DNA of 64,000 bases, from assembly GCF_001953885.1 (NCBI RefSeq), contig NZ_MQUS01000012.1, forward strand, positions 206,258 to 270,257, in the 5' to 3' direction. The stretch's first letter is position 1. Each line of letters begins with the position of its first letter. Shown here piece by piece: positions 34,877 through 44,180 of the stretch. Source of the stretch: Streptomyces sp. IMTB 2501. Its GTDB lineage: Bacteria; Actinomycetota; Actinomycetes; Streptomycetales; Streptomycetaceae. The position numbers and the translations under genes are program-made. The notes below the pieces were generated by a model. The model ran no database searches. It was not told the DNA's origin and saw only the letters and a program-made list of their open reading frames with translations.

Positions 34877-35212
34877 AGATGCGCGGTCCGGGCAAGCGGC
34901 TGGGGCCGCGGCGACCCCGGCGGGATGTGCGCCGGAGGAAGCGGGTACGCGGATGGCGCTGCTCGCTGAGAGGAGCCGCGGCGTCTCGAAGCCGACGGCG
35001 CTGCCGCGAACGGACAGTCGGACCCGGCTGAAGAGGTGCCCGGCCAAGTCGACGCCGGTGCTGCCGCGCGGTTCGGCCATGGACCGCTTCAGGCCGGCCG
35101 GCGTCCGCGCCGGCAACAGGCCCTCACGGTCGCTCAGTTGACTCCTGCTTCTCCGACGCCAGGCCCCCTTGGGCACTTGAGCCGAGTCTCCTGTATTCAG
35201 GCCAAGTGGAAG
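34877..35212. other. Gap between convergent genes, nothing recognised
   Basis: GC-rich DNA between the small membrane protein and the EEP-family gene. Frames of up to about 90 codons exist on both strands but are Arg/Pro-rich without a plausible start or fold. Several short inverted repeats (for example GGCCGGCGTCCGCGCCGGC near 35095) could assist termination. Confidence 0.55.
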
Positions 35213-35965
35213 CTAGGCCACCGGTACACGGAGCGCCGCGAGGACGGGGAGGTGGTCCGTGGCCGCGATCAGGTCGGCACTGCTGACGCCCGGCTGGTCC
35301 AGCGGGACCCCGCACCCGAGCACCTCGATGCCCTTCGTGGCGAAGACGGCGTCGATACGGCGGTGGGGCTCGCCGTACCTCCAGGTCTCCTCGCCGCCCC
35401 AGGGGGCCACGGCCCGGCAGTCCTGAAGGGCGCCGGAGAGCAGCCGGAAGGCGGGGCCGTCGGGGCCCTCATTGAGGTCGCCGCCGGCGATGGCGTGCTC
35501 CACACCCATGCCGGCGAGTCGGTCGAGGAGCATCCCGGCCTGCTCGCGGCGTTCGCCCTTCTGCAGGCTCAGGTGGCAGCTGAGTACGCCGACGCGGGCG
35601 CCGCCGAATCGGACCACTGCCGTGGCGAAGCCGCGGCGGTGGTGGCCAGGGGTGAGCGGGAGGAGGACGTCTTCCGTGCGTTCGACGGTGGCGCGGAGCG
35701 AGCAGAGGATCGCGGGCCCCGCAGCGGTGGCTCCGCCGGTGAGGATCACCTGGCCGGAGTCCGCGGCCAGGCGGGCGAGCTTCTTGCGCCAGCGGAAGAA
35801 GCGGGGGGCTTCCTGGACGAGGACCAGGTCGGGAGCGCAGGCGGAGATGACTCTGGCCAGGGCATCCGTGTCGTCGCGCATCGAGCGGATGTTGTAGCTC
35901 AGGACGCGGAGGAGGGGTGAACCGTCAGGCTCCGTGCGGGAGTTGGGGAGCAGAGGGGTTGCCAT
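35213..35965 (-). CDS. Endonuclease/exonuclease/phosphatase (EEP) family protein
   Basis: A 250-residue EEP-fold hydrolase. The fold marks are VLSYNIRSM (Asn), VLVQEAPRF (metal-binding Glu), CHLSLQKGERREQ, GGDLNEGPDG (Asp/Asn) and the C-terminal AATDHLPVLA (Asp-His). Members are Mg-dependent phosphodiesterases acting on DNA, phospholipids or inositol phosphates; the substrate cannot be told. There is no signal peptide. A TAAATT -10 lies seven bases before the ATG at 35965, so the message is probably leaderless. Dispersed repeat copy B lies upstream. Confidence 0.88.
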   Translation of the reverse strand: MATPLLPNSRTEPDGSPLLRVLSYNIRSMRDDTDALARVISACAPDLVLVQEAPRFFRWRKKLARLAADSGQVILTGGATAAGPAILCSLRATVERTEDVLLPLTPGHHRRGFATAVVRFGGARVGVLSCHLSLQKGERREQAGMLLDRLAGMGVEHAIAGGDLNEGPDGPAFRLLSGALQDCRAVAPWGGEETWRYGEPHRRIDAVFATKGIEVLGCGVPLDQPGVSSADLIAATDHLPVLAALRVPVA

Positions 35966-36026
35966 GCCGTCAATTTACGACGCGGGCGGGGTTGGGGCGC
36001 CTCATGACTCGGGGCGCGAGGTTCGT

Positions 36027-36105
36027 GTGCGACTGCCGCGTCGTCGCGGCTTGTCGCGCCCACGCGGCGGAGCCGCATGTTTATACCGCCCCGCGCCCCT
36101 GGACA
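36027..36105 (+). repeat. Dispersed intergenic repeat, copy B
   Basis: Contains GCTTGTCGCGCCCACGCGGC, then GGAGCCGCATGTTTATACCG and CCCCGCGCCCCT. The central hairpin GCGGC-GGA-GCCGC is intact, and the AT-rich segment differs from copy A (GTTTATACC instead of ATCGATACA). It begins 18 bp after the glkA stop, read on the minus strand. Confidence 0.85.
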
Positions 36106-36122
36106 AGTACAGCCCATGTCTG

Positions 36123-37076
36123 TCACATGATCGGGTCGGGCTCCCGGGCCAGGTCCGCCGCGCCCACCAGGCCCGCCTTGTTGCCCAGCTGGGCCGCGAT
36201 CACGTCGGCCACCGGGCGCCAGTTGCCGCCGACCAGCCAGCGCTTGTAGGACTTGCGGATCGGGTCGAGGACCAGCTCGCCCTCGTCGGAGAGACCGCCG
36301 CCGACGATGAACGCGGACGGGTCGAAGAGGGAGGCCAGGTCGGCCAGGCCCGCGCCCGCCCAGCGGGCCAGCTCACGGTAGGAGTCGACGGCGACCGGGT
36401 CGCCCTGGCGGGCGGCCATGGAGATGTGCTTGCCCTCGATGCCCTCGGGGGTGCCGTCGCCGAGCGAGAGCAGCAGCTCCGCGTGCTCGGGGGTGGCGTT
36501 GGCACGCTGCTTGGCGTACCTCACCAGCGCCCGCCCCGACGCGTACTGCTCCCAGCAGCCCTGGCTGCCGCAGCCGCACAGCAGGCCGTCCGGGACCATC
36601 CGGATGTGACCGAACTCGGCGGCCACCCCGAAGTGGCCGCGGCGCAGCTTGTTGCCGATGATGATGCCGCCGCCGAGGCCGGTGCCGAGGGTGATGCAGA
36701 TGACATTGCGGTGGCCCTTGCCGGCGCCGAACTTGTACTCGCCCCAGGCGGCGGCGTTGGCGTCGTTCTCGACCACGACCGGGAGGCCCACGCGGGCCTC
36801 GACCTTCTCCTTCAGCGGCTCCTGGCGCCAGTCGATGTTCGGCGCGAAGTACACCGTCGAGCGCTGCCGGTTCACATAGCCGGCGGCACCGATGCCCACG
36901 CCGACGATGTCGTGCCCCACGCGCGCGCCCTCGACAGCGGCGGCGATGGCGTCCACGATGCCCTCGGGCGTGCCCGGGGTCGGCACCTGGTGGGTCGAGA
37001 GGATGTTGCCTTCCTCGTCGACCACACCGGCCGCGATCTTGGTGCCGCCGATGTCGACGCCGATGGTGAGTCCCAT
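36123..37076 (-). CDS. glkA: Glucokinase (ROK family)
   Basis: GlkA (317 residues) phosphorylates glucose with ATP and in Streptomyces is also a central player in carbon catabolite repression. ROK-family marks: phosphate loop VDIGGTKIAAGVVDE, ENDANAAAWGE with the catalytic Asp, LGTGLGGGIIIGNKL, EFGHIRM with zinc His and the zinc cysteines CGCGSQGCWEQYASG. The length is normal. The ATG is at 37076. It lies 67 bp from the DUF5304 gene upstream on the same strand; together they reproduce the sco2127-glkA arrangement described in S. coelicolor. Confidence 0.96.
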   Translation of the reverse strand: MGLTIGVDIGGTKIAAGVVDEEGNILSTHQVPTPGTPEGIVDAIAAAVEGARVGHDIVGVGIGAAGYVNRQRSTVYFAPNIDWRQEPLKEKVEARVGLPVVVENDANAAAWGEYKFGAGKGHRNVICITLGTGLGGGIIIGNKLRRGHFGVAAEFGHIRMVPDGLLCGCGSQGCWEQYASGRALVRYAKQRANATPEHAELLLSLGDGTPEGIEGKHISMAARQGDPVAVDSYRELARWAGAGLADLASLFDPSAFIVGGGLSDEGELVLDPIRKSYKRWLVGGNWRPVADVIAAQLGNKAGLVGAADLAREPDPIM

Positions 37077-37143
37077 GAATCCCTCAGTTTCGGTCGAGCC
37101 CCGCTACGGCCAACCGTACCCGAGGCCCTGCCGGGGGACGGCT

Positions 37144-37644
37144 TCAGTCCAGGTCGATGCGCTCTCCCGGGCCGCTGCCCTCGCCCCGGTCGCGCCGGTC
37201 GTCGCGCCACTCGTCCGCCAGGTCGGACGAGCGGGCGGTCCAGCGGTGCTCCTGGGCCTGGACGGCGGAGCGGTAGGCGGCCAGCAGCTCGCCGCCGGCC
37301 GCGGCGAGGTGGTCGAAGACGTCCGGGTTGCGCTCCATGACGGGCTCGACGGCGGCCTTGGCCTGCTGGACGACCTGGCGCACCACCTGCTGGGCGGCGG
37401 GTCCGGCCAGGCCGCCGAGGAGCGGTGACGGGAGGCCGGACAGCTTCTCGGCCACCGTGTCCACGAGCTTCTTCAGTTCCTCGGCGGCCGAGCCCGGCTG
37501 CGGGCCGTGCTCGGCGCGGCGGCGGGCCTTCTCGGCGGCGAGGTCCTCGGCGCAGGCCGTGGCCCAGGCGTCGGCGTCGGTCGCCCGGCCCTGCTCCTCG
37601 GACGACTCCTTGGACGAGTCGGTTGCGGGGCGCTCTTCGCTCAT
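37144..37644 (-). CDS. DUF5304 protein, SCO2127-like partner of glkA
   Basis: A 166-residue, mostly helical, soluble protein. It starts with an acidic Ser/Glu-rich region, then DAWATACAEDLAAEKARRRAE, an amphipathic centre (AAEELKKLVDTVAEKLSGL, QQVVRQVVQQAKAAVEPVME) and a charged tail. It corresponds by position and family to S. coelicolor SCO2127, which has been reported to influence carbon catabolite repression and to contact an oligopeptide-permease protein. No catalytic motif is visible. The gene lies directly upstream of glkA on the same strand. Confidence 0.85.
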   Translation of the reverse strand: MSEERPATDSSKESSEEQGRATDADAWATACAEDLAAEKARRRAEHGPQPGSAAEELKKLVDTVAEKLSGLPSPLLGGLAGPAAQQVVRQVVQQAKAAVEPVMERNPDVFDHLAAAGGELLAAYRSAVQAQEHRWTARSSDLADEWRDDRRDRGEGSGPGERIDLD

Positions 37645-37701
37645 GGCGGACTCCTGACTACGGTTCGCCTCTACGACGTTACCCGAACGGGCGTACCCGG
37701 T

Positions 37702-38877
37702 TCATCGTCCGCCGGTGGGCCACAGGTCGGGGTCCGGGGCGAACCGCACGCGCAGCTCGCCCTCGCACAGACCGGCCCCCGCGACGGTGCAGCGGCGCAG
37801 GGCGGAGGGCAGCGCGACGATGCGCCGGAAAGATCCCACGGTGATGACGAGTTCGTCGCCGCGCCGGATCAGGTCCAGCTCGTCCCGTATCGCGCCGGGC
37901 AGCGGGATGTGCCAGACCAGCACGCCGTCCTCGGCGATCCGGTCGGCCACGGGCCACTCGACCGGGGCGGGTGCCGGATTGACGGCGGGCACGGCGAGGG
38001 CGGCGAGGTCGTCGGCGCCGCGCGGGTCGCGGCCGAGGTGCGGTACGGGGTGGACGTCGTACGGCTGCTGCTGCCAGTCGGCGAGCGTCTTGCGCTGCTG
38101 GGCGAGCAGGGAGGAGAACCAGCTGTCGGGGGTGGCCTCGGGCAGGGTGCGGTTGGCGATCAGGGCCTCGGTGCGCAGGCCGCGCAGGGCGAGACCGAGG
38201 CGGGCGGCGGGTACGGCGTCGGCGCCGGCCGGGCCGGGTTCGGCGACCAGGCGTACGGCGGTGTTCCGGTCGGTGAGGACGGCCTCGACGGCGGCCAGTT
38301 CGACGTCCCAGCGGGCGGCCGTCTCGTACAGCCAGTCGGCGGGCATGGGCACGCCGGCCAGCCGGCCGAGGACCGGGCGCAGGGCGCGGGCCGCCTGCCG
38401 CTCGGGCGGGAACAGACGGCGCAGATAACGGCGCAGCTCCTCGGCGAGTGCCAGCAGGGCGAGGGCCTGCGGGAGGGGCGGGAGGTCGACGACGAGGAGG
38501 TCGTAGCGCTCGCAGAGGGCGGCGTCCCTGAGCGCGCGCAGGAAGGACAGTTCCTCGGCGCCGGGGAGCGGGGTGACCTCCTCGGCGTCCAGACGGGCGG
38601 CGCCGAGGAGGTCGAGGACGTTCGCGGCGCGGGTCTGGAAGGCGGTGAGGTCCTCGCGGAACCGGGCGGCCGCGTCGGGGCGCCAGGTGGTGAGGTTCGC
38701 GGCGGCTTCCCTGGGGGCCGGTCCTGTCGCGGAGCCCAGCGCGGCACCGGGGGTGTCGGTGCGGTCGGCGCTGAGGAGGAGGGTGCGGGTGCCCTCGCGG
38801 GCGGCGGCGAGCGCGGTCGCGGCGGCGATCGTGGTACGACCGCTGCCGCCGGGACCCGTGATCAGGATGGTGCGCAT
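37702..38877 (-). CDS. ArsA/GET3-like ATPase
   Basis: A 391-residue P-loop ATPase of the ArsA-like actinobacterial type. The loop is ILITGPGGSGRTTIAAATAL at the N-terminus; the deviant Walker A normally has a Lys before the Thr, here it is Arg. The switch II Asp is in YDLLVVDLPPLPQALALL. The C-terminal beta-rich part resembles the ArsA HSP20-like domain. No ArsB or tail-anchored-protein partner is nearby, so its client is unknown. It starts at 38877 and lies between the DUF5304 and SRPBCC genes, all on the minus strand. Confidence 0.83.
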   Translation of the reverse strand: MRTILITGPGGSGRTTIAAATALAAAREGTRTLLLSADRTDTPGAALGSATGPAPREAAANLTTWRPDAAARFREDLTAFQTRAANVLDLLGAARLDAEEVTPLPGAEELSFLRALRDAALCERYDLLVVDLPPLPQALALLALAEELRRYLRRLFPPERQAARALRPVLGRLAGVPMPADWLYETAARWDVELAAVEAVLTDRNTAVRLVAEPGPAGADAVPAARLGLALRGLRTEALIANRTLPEATPDSWFSSLLAQQRKTLADWQQQPYDVHPVPHLGRDPRGADDLAALAVPAVNPAPAPVEWPVADRIAEDGVLVWHIPLPGAIRDELDLIRRGDELVITVGSFRRIVALPSALRRCTVAGAGLCEGELRVRFAPDPDLWPTGGR

Positions 38878-38971
38878 GGAGGTGAACGGTACCGGTGCCT
38901 GGCCGGCAGCTCCGCCCGCGTTACCGGGGGCTGCGCCCCCAGACCCCCGCTTCGGCCTGACGGCCTCGTCC

Positions 38972-39442
38972 TCACTCTCCCTCAGAGGGGGCGCCCCCGG
39001 ACGGGCTCTTTTCTTCCACCCTCTTCTTCAGACCGGCCAGAGCCCGGTCGATGATGACCTTCTCCGCCTTGCGCTTGATCATGCCGAGCATGGGGATCTT
39101 GACGTCGACCGTCAGGAGGTAGGTGACCTCTGTGTAGCCGGGGCCGGTGGGCTTGAGGACGTACGAGCCGTCCAGGGAGCGGAGCATCTGGGACTTGACC
39201 AGGGTCCAGGAGACCTCGTTGTCGCCGGTCCAGGTGTAGGCCAGCGTCTGGTCGTCCTTGATCGCCCCCGCGTCCATGACGAGGCGGACCTGCTCGGCGC
39301 GGCCGTGGTCGTCGGTCTTGAGGACCTCCGCCTCCTTCACCTCGCCCGTCCAGTCCGGGTAGCGGGCGAAGTCGGCGATCACCCCCATGACGTCGGCCGG
39401 TGCCGCCTCGATCGTGATGCTCGAGCTGGTGTGTTCCGCCAT
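38972..39442 (-). CDS. SRPBCC (START/polyketide cyclase-like) protein
   Basis: A 156-residue helix-grip protein. SSSITIEAAPADVMGVIADF opens the fold and the long C-terminal helix is at IIDRALAGLKKRVEE. SRPBCC proteins bind lipophilic ligands in a deep cavity; this subgroup is common in actinobacteria without a defined ligand. GGAGGAG lies eight bases before the ATG at 39442. The same-strand neighbour downstream is the ArsA-like ATPase 94 bp away, and the two may form a unit. Confidence 0.87.
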   Translation of the reverse strand: MAEHTSSSITIEAAPADVMGVIADFARYPDWTGEVKEAEVLKTDDHGRAEQVRLVMDAGAIKDDQTLAYTWTGDNEVSWTLVKSQMLRSLDGSYVLKPTGPGYTEVTYLLTVDVKIPMLGMIKRKAEKVIIDRALAGLKKRVEEKSPSGGAPSEGE

Positions 39443-39564
39443 CGCCGTGGCTCCTCCAGATGCGGGCCGGTACTGAGGTCGTCGTGCGCACGTGTGTGCA
39501 GCGTGAAGGCTACCGCGCCGCCGACCGGCCGCCTTCACCCCATGTCAAACCGGCCATCGGCCGG

Positions 39565-40362
39565 TCACCATTCGAGCGCCCAGGGGCGGCCCGTGCCCGC
39601 GAAGTGGCCCACGTTGACGCACTCGGTCGCGCCGATCCGCATGCGGCGGGCGAGCGGCTGGTGCACATGCCCGAAGAGCGAATAGCGGGGTTTCGTACGG
39701 CGGATGGCGTCCAGGAGCGCGCGGCTGCCGCGTTCGAAGCGGCGGGCGACGGTGTCGTAGACCAGCTCGGGGACGTCCGGCGGGATGTGCGTGCACAGCA
39801 CGTCGACCTCGCCGACCGCCTCGATCTTCGCCGCGTACTCCTCGTCGCCGATCTCGTACGGCGTGCGCATGGGCGTTTTCAGGCCACCGCCGACGAACCC
39901 GAAGGTCCAGCCGCCGATCTCGACCCGCTGGCCGTCGAGGACCGTGGTACCGGAGCGGGCGTACTCGCTCCACAGTGGCGGCATGTCGACATTTCCGTAT
40001 GTGGCGTACGTCGGGGTGGGGAACGCGGCGAACATCTCGGCGTACTGCTTGCGCACCGCCTTCTCGATGGCCCCGGCCCGGTCCGTGCCGATCCCGGCCC
40101 ACAGCCGGCCGCCGAACTCCCTGGCCTCCTCGAAGCGGCGGGCGGTGCGCAGCTCGACGATCCGGTCCGCGTTCTCCTTGCCGAACAGGTCGGGGAAGAT
40201 CCCGCGCGAGTGGTCGGCGTAGTCGAGGAAGAGCACAAGGTCGCCGAGGCAGATCAGGGCGTCGGCACCGTCTCCGGCCCGGGCCAGGTCCCGGGCATTG
40301 CCGTGCACGTCACTGACCACGTGAACGCGCGTCCTGCGGTTACCGGAGGGTGTGGATGCCAT
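39565..40362 (-). CDS. Calcineurin-like metallophosphoesterase
   Basis: A 265-residue metallophosphoesterase. The dinuclear metal motif is complete: VVSDVHGN (Asp, His), CLGDLVLF (Asp), YGNVD (Asn), CTHIPPD (His) and LFGHVHQPLARR (His-x-His). A roughly 60-residue insertion between motifs 2 and 3 is Arg/Glu-rich. The substrate is unknown; relatives hydrolyse nucleotides or cyclic nucleotides. The ATG at 40362 was preferred to a TTG three codons earlier because TACCCT lies nine bases upstream as a -10, suggesting a leaderless or near-leaderless message. Divergent from fadD. Confidence 0.88.
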   Translation of the reverse strand: MASTPSGNRRTRVHVVSDVHGNARDLARAGDGADALICLGDLVLFLDYADHSRGIFPDLFGKENADRIVELRTARRFEEAREFGGRLWAGIGTDRAGAIEKAVRKQYAEMFAAFPTPTYATYGNVDMPPLWSEYARSGTTVLDGQRVEIGGWTFGFVGGGLKTPMRTPYEIGDEEYAAKIEAVGEVDVLCTHIPPDVPELVYDTVARRFERGSRALLDAIRRTKPRYSLFGHVHQPLARRMRIGATECVNVGHFAGTGRPWALEW

Positions 40363-40658
40363 GACGATCAAGGGTAGGCGTGTGCGGTGTACGTGAACAG
40401 TGTCGGCCCGGCCTGCGGTTACTCGCCGGTCGGTTCAGCCGTGGACTACTGTGCGCGAAGGAACGCCAACGTGTGTGACGCAGCGAACATCTCGCTCGGA
40501 CCCCCTGTCGGGAACGCCATACCGACGGGTAACGTCCGGGCAGTCCAGTCGTGCTCTGGATTTCAACCACCGAAGACCCGAGCACCAGCCCGAGCCTTGG
40601 ACCGCACCGTCGCATCACACAGTGTCGTGGCGCCGGCGCCCTATGAGGAGCAGCAGTC

Positions 40659-42455
40659 TTGCGCGAGTTCAGCCTTCCGGCTTTGTACGAGGTCCCCGCG
40701 GACGGCAATCTGACCGACATCGTCCGCAGAAACGCCGCGCAGCATCCGGACGTCGCCGTCATCGCCCGCAAGGCCGGCGGCACCTGGCAGGACGTGACCG
40801 CCCGGGAGTTTCTGGCCGAGGTGCACACCGCCGCCAAGGGCCTCATCGCCGCCGGTGTGCAGCCGGGCGACCGGGTGGGCCTGATGTCCCGCACCCGTTA
40901 CGAGTGGACGCTCATCGACTTCGCGATCTGGTGCGCGGGCGCGGTCACCGTGCCGGTGTACGAGACCAGCTCGCCGGAGCAGGTGCAGTGGATCCTGTCC
41001 GACTCCGGCGCGACCGCGTGCGTCGTGGAACTTCCTGGCCACGCTGCGGCCGTGGAGTCGGTGCGCGAGACGCTGCCCGCCCTCAAGCACGTCTGGCAGA
41101 TCGAGGCCGGCGGCCTGGAGGAGCTGGCGCGGCTCGGGCAGGACGTGTCGGACGAGACGGTCGAGGAGCGCAGCTCGCTCGCCTGTGCCGACGACCCGGC
41201 GACCATCGTCTACACGAGCGGGACGACCGGCCGGCCCAAGGGCTGTGTGCTCACCCACCGCAGCTTCTTCGCCGAGTGCGGGAACATCGTGGAGCGGCTG
41301 CGCCCGCTGTTCCGTACCGGTGAGTGCTCGGTGCTGCTCTTCCTGCCGCTCGCGCACGTCTTCGGCCGGCTCGTGCAGATCGCCCCGATGATGGCGCCGA
41401 TCAAGCTGGGCTGTGTCCCGGACATCAAGCACCTCACCGACGAGCTGGCCGCCTTCCGGCCGACGCTGGTCCTCGGTGTCCCGCGGGTCTTCGAGAAGGT
41501 CTACAACTCGGCGCGCGCCAAGGCGCAGGCGGACGGCAAGGGCGCGATCTTCGACAAGGCCGCGGACACCGCGATCGCCTACAGCAAGGCGCTGGACAGC
41601 GCCTCCGGCCCGTCGCTCGGCCTGAAGGTCAAACACAAGGTCTTCGACAGGCTGGTCTACAGCAAGCTGCGCGCGGTCCTCGGCGGCCGGGGCGAGTACG
41701 CCATCTCCGGCGGCGCCCCGCTGGGCGAGCGGCTCGGCCACTTCTTCCGGGGCATCGGCTTCACGGTGCTGGAGGGCTACGGCCTGACCGAGTCCTGCGC
41801 GGCGACCGCGTTCAACCCCTGGGACCGGCAGAAGATCGGCACGGTCGGCCAGCCGCTGCCCGGCTCGGTGATCCGGATAGCGGACGACGGCGAGGTGCTG
41901 CTGCACGGCGAGCACCTGTTCAAGGAGTACTGGAACAACCCGGGCGCCACGGCGGAGGCGCTGGCCGACGGCTGGTTCCACACGGGCGACATCGGCACCC
42001 TGGACGAGGACGGCTACCTCAGGATCACCGGCCGCAAGAAGGAGATCATCGTCACAGCGGGCGGCAAGAACGTGGCGCCGGCGGTGATCGAGGACCGGAT
42101 CCGGGCGCACGCGCTGGTGGCGGAGTGCATGGTGGTGGGCGACGGGCGGCCGTTCGTGGGCGCGCTGGTCACCATCGACGAGGAGTTCCTGGGCCGTTGG
42201 GCCGAGGAGCACGGCAAGCCGGCGGGTTCCACCGCGGCGTCGCTGAAGGACGACCCGGATCTGATCGAGGCGATCCAGGCGGCGGTCGACGACGGCAACG
42301 CCGCGGTGTCGAAGGCGGAATCGGTGCGGAAGTTCCGCATTCTGCCCTCCCAGTTCACGGAGGAGTCGGGCCATCTCACCCCGTCGCTGAAGCTCAAGCG
42401 GAGCGTGGTGGCGAAGGACTACACGGCCGAGATCGAGGCCATCTACCAGAAGTAG
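40659..42455 (+). CDS. fadD: Long-chain acyl-CoA synthetase (AMP-dependent)
   Basis: A 598-residue adenylate-forming enzyme of the FadD15/AMP-binding class. The ATP loop is YTSGTTGRPKGCVLTH; further motifs are GYGLTESCAA, WFHTGDIGTLDEDGYLRITG, and the C-terminal Lys in SLKLKR. It activates fatty acids to acyl-CoA for degradation or lipid synthesis. The start is a TTG at 40659: GAGGAGC lies seven bases upstream and it matches the family N-terminus (REFSLPALYEVPADGNL). The region before it (about 290 bp) holds the promoters of the divergent metallophosphoesterase. Confidence 0.93.
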   Translation: MREFSLPALYEVPADGNLTDIVRRNAAQHPDVAVIARKAGGTWQDVTAREFLAEVHTAAKGLIAAGVQPGDRVGLMSRTRYEWTLIDFAIWCAGAVTVPVYETSSPEQVQWILSDSGATACVVELPGHAAAVESVRETLPALKHVWQIEAGGLEELARLGQDVSDETVEERSSLACADDPATIVYTSGTTGRPKGCVLTHRSFFAECGNIVERLRPLFRTGECSVLLFLPLAHVFGRLVQIAPMMAPIKLGCVPDIKHLTDELAAFRPTLVLGVPRVFEKVYNSARAKAQADGKGAIFDKAADTAIAYSKALDSASGPSLGLKVKHKVFDRLVYSKLRAVLGGRGEYAISGGAPLGERLGHFFRGIGFTVLEGYGLTESCAATAFNPWDRQKIGTVGQPLPGSVIRIADDGEVLLHGEHLFKEYWNNPGATAEALADGWFHTGDIGTLDEDGYLRITGRKKEIIVTAGGKNVAPAVIEDRIRAHALVAECMVVGDGRPFVGALVTIDEEFLGRWAEEHGKPAGSTAASLKDDPDLIEAIQAAVDDGNAAVSKAESVRKFRILPSQFTEESGHLTPSLKLKRSVVAKDYTAEIEAIYQK

Positions 42456-42477
42456 CGGGCCACGTGCGGCAGTTGGC

Positions 42478-44115
42478 TCATGGCGCGGTGTCCTCGGCGA
42501 GGACCCGCGCCATCGTGCGTTCGGCGAGCGCCGTGATGGTGACGAAGGGGTTCACGCCGATGTTGCCGGGCACGAGCGAGCCGTCGGTGACATACAGCCG
42601 GTCGTACCCCTTCACCCGGCCGTAGTCGTCCGTCGCCTTCCCGAGGACACAGCCGCCCAGCGGGTGGTAGGTGAAGTCGTCGGCGAAGACCTTGCTGGTC
42701 GGGCCGAACAGGTCGTAGCGGTAGATGGTCGCGTTGGCCAGGTTGATCCGGTCGAACAGCTTCTTGGCCATGCTCACCGACACCGCGCTCTGGGCGGGGC
42801 TCCAGCCGAGCTTCACCGCGCCGGAGGCGGAGTCGTAGGTGAAGGAGGCCCGTTCGGGGTTCTTGGTGATGGCCAGGTAGAGGCTGATCCAGTGCTCGAA
42901 CCCCATGGGCAGCGGGGCGATCTCGGCGAAGACCGGGTTGTCGGTGTTGGCCCAGTCGTCGATGCCCATCACGGGCATGGTGGCCTCGCCCGCGCCCACG
43001 GTGTCCCAGATGTGGTTGGCGCGGCCGAGCATGGTGTTGCCGTTGGTTCCCCAGCCCGCGCCCACGTCGGAGTTCAGGTCGGGCAGGGTGCCGGTGTCCC
43101 GGGCACGGACGAGGAGTTCGGTCGTACCGAGGCTGCCGCCGCCGAGGAAGAGGTAGGTGCAGCTGTACTGCTTGGTCTCGACCACCGCGCCGGTGATGTC
43201 GATCCGGTCGGCGGTCAGGACGTACGAGCCGTCGTCCGCCCTGGTGACCGCCTTGACCTTCTCCAGGGTGTGGATGGTGACGTTGCCGGTGCCCAGGGCG
43301 GCGGCCCAGTAGGTCCTGTCGAGGCTGCGCTTGCCGTAGTTGTTGCCGTAGATGACCTCTCCGGCGAGCGCGGACTTCGTGGCCGTGCCGGCGGCCTCCT
43401 GCTGCATGTAGCCGAAGTCGTAGACGTTCGGCACGAAGGTGGTCTTCAGGCCCGCGTTGCCGGCGGCCTTCCGGGAGGTGCGGGCGAACCGGTACCAGTC
43501 GGTGGACTCGAACCACGCCGGGTCGATGCTGTTGACGCCCAGCATGGCGCGGGCGCGTGGGTAGTACGTGCCGTACATCTCGTCGGCGTCCACGGTCGGG
43601 AACTGCTCGGTGAAGTACGACTTCACGGGCGTGACCGCCATGCCGCCGTTGACGAGGGAGCCGCCGCCGACGCCGCGGCCGACGTAGACGGACATGTTGT
43701 CGTAGTGGACGCGGTCCAGGACGCCGGGATAGGGGCTGATGTCCTTGTTGACCACGTCCAGCCAGAGGAAGGCGGCGAGCGGGGCCTCGGTGCGGGTGCG
43801 GAACCACATGGAGCGCTGGTCGGGGGCGGAGGTGGAACAGAACACCTTGCCGTCACTGCCGGCGGTGTTCCACAGCCGGCCCATTTCGAGGACGACGGTA
43901 CGGATGCCGGCCTGGCCGAGACGGAGGGCGGCGACCGCGCCGCCGTAGCCGGAGCCGATGACTATCGCCGGGGCCGATTCGACTGCGTCGGGCTCGGCGG
44001 CGTGGGCGGACTGGAGTCCGATGCGGGCGAATCCGAGGGTGGCCGCGGTCTGCAGGGCGGCCATACCGAGTATGTGACGTCTTGTCAGCTGACGTCTCAT
44101 CAGGTTTGCTGTCAT
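42478..44115 (-). CDS. GMC-type cholesterol-oxidase-like flavoenzyme, secreted
   Basis: A 545-residue protein. The N-terminus has a twin-arginine-type signal (RRQLTRRHILGMAAL with a hydrophobic stretch and an AHA cleavage site near residue 39). The FAD motif is IVIGSGYGGAVAALRLGQAG. The active site of actinobacterial cholesterol oxidases is retained: Glu in MGFEHW, His in YHPLGGC and Asn in GVNPFVTITA. It would oxidise 3-beta-hydroxysteroids or a related sterol-like alcohol with oxygen. No other sterol-catabolism gene is here, so an exported lone enzyme is likely. It is convergent with fadD and upstream of repeat copy C. Confidence 0.9.
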   Translation of the reverse strand: MTANLMRRQLTRRHILGMAALQTAATLGFARIGLQSAHAAEPDAVESAPAIVIGSGYGGAVAALRLGQAGIRTVVLEMGRLWNTAGSDGKVFCSTSAPDQRSMWFRTRTEAPLAAFLWLDVVNKDISPYPGVLDRVHYDNMSVYVGRGVGGGSLVNGGMAVTPVKSYFTEQFPTVDADEMYGTYYPRARAMLGVNSIDPAWFESTDWYRFARTSRKAAGNAGLKTTFVPNVYDFGYMQQEAAGTATKSALAGEVIYGNNYGKRSLDRTYWAAALGTGNVTIHTLEKVKAVTRADDGSYVLTADRIDITGAVVETKQYSCTYLFLGGGSLGTTELLVRARDTGTLPDLNSDVGAGWGTNGNTMLGRANHIWDTVGAGEATMPVMGIDDWANTDNPVFAEIAPLPMGFEHWISLYLAITKNPERASFTYDSASGAVKLGWSPAQSAVSVSMAKKLFDRINLANATIYRYDLFGPTSKVFADDFTYHPLGGCVLGKATDDYGRVKGYDRLYVTDGSLVPGNIGVNPFVTITALAERTMARVLAEDTAP

Positions 44116-44180
44116 GGGCGCAGCATGGGCGGATTTTTCGGTTCCGCCAAGGGAAATGGCGCGTTCTGGGGCGAGGGGTG

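Noticed and set aside
34877..35212. Several 60-90 codon frames between the membrane protein and the EEP gene
   Set aside because: No start signal, fold or motif; composition is that expected of GC-rich noncoding DNA.
40372..40658. Short palindrome TACCGACGGGTA upstream of fadD as a fatty-acid regulator site
   Set aside because: Only four bases pair on each side; too weak to name as an operator.
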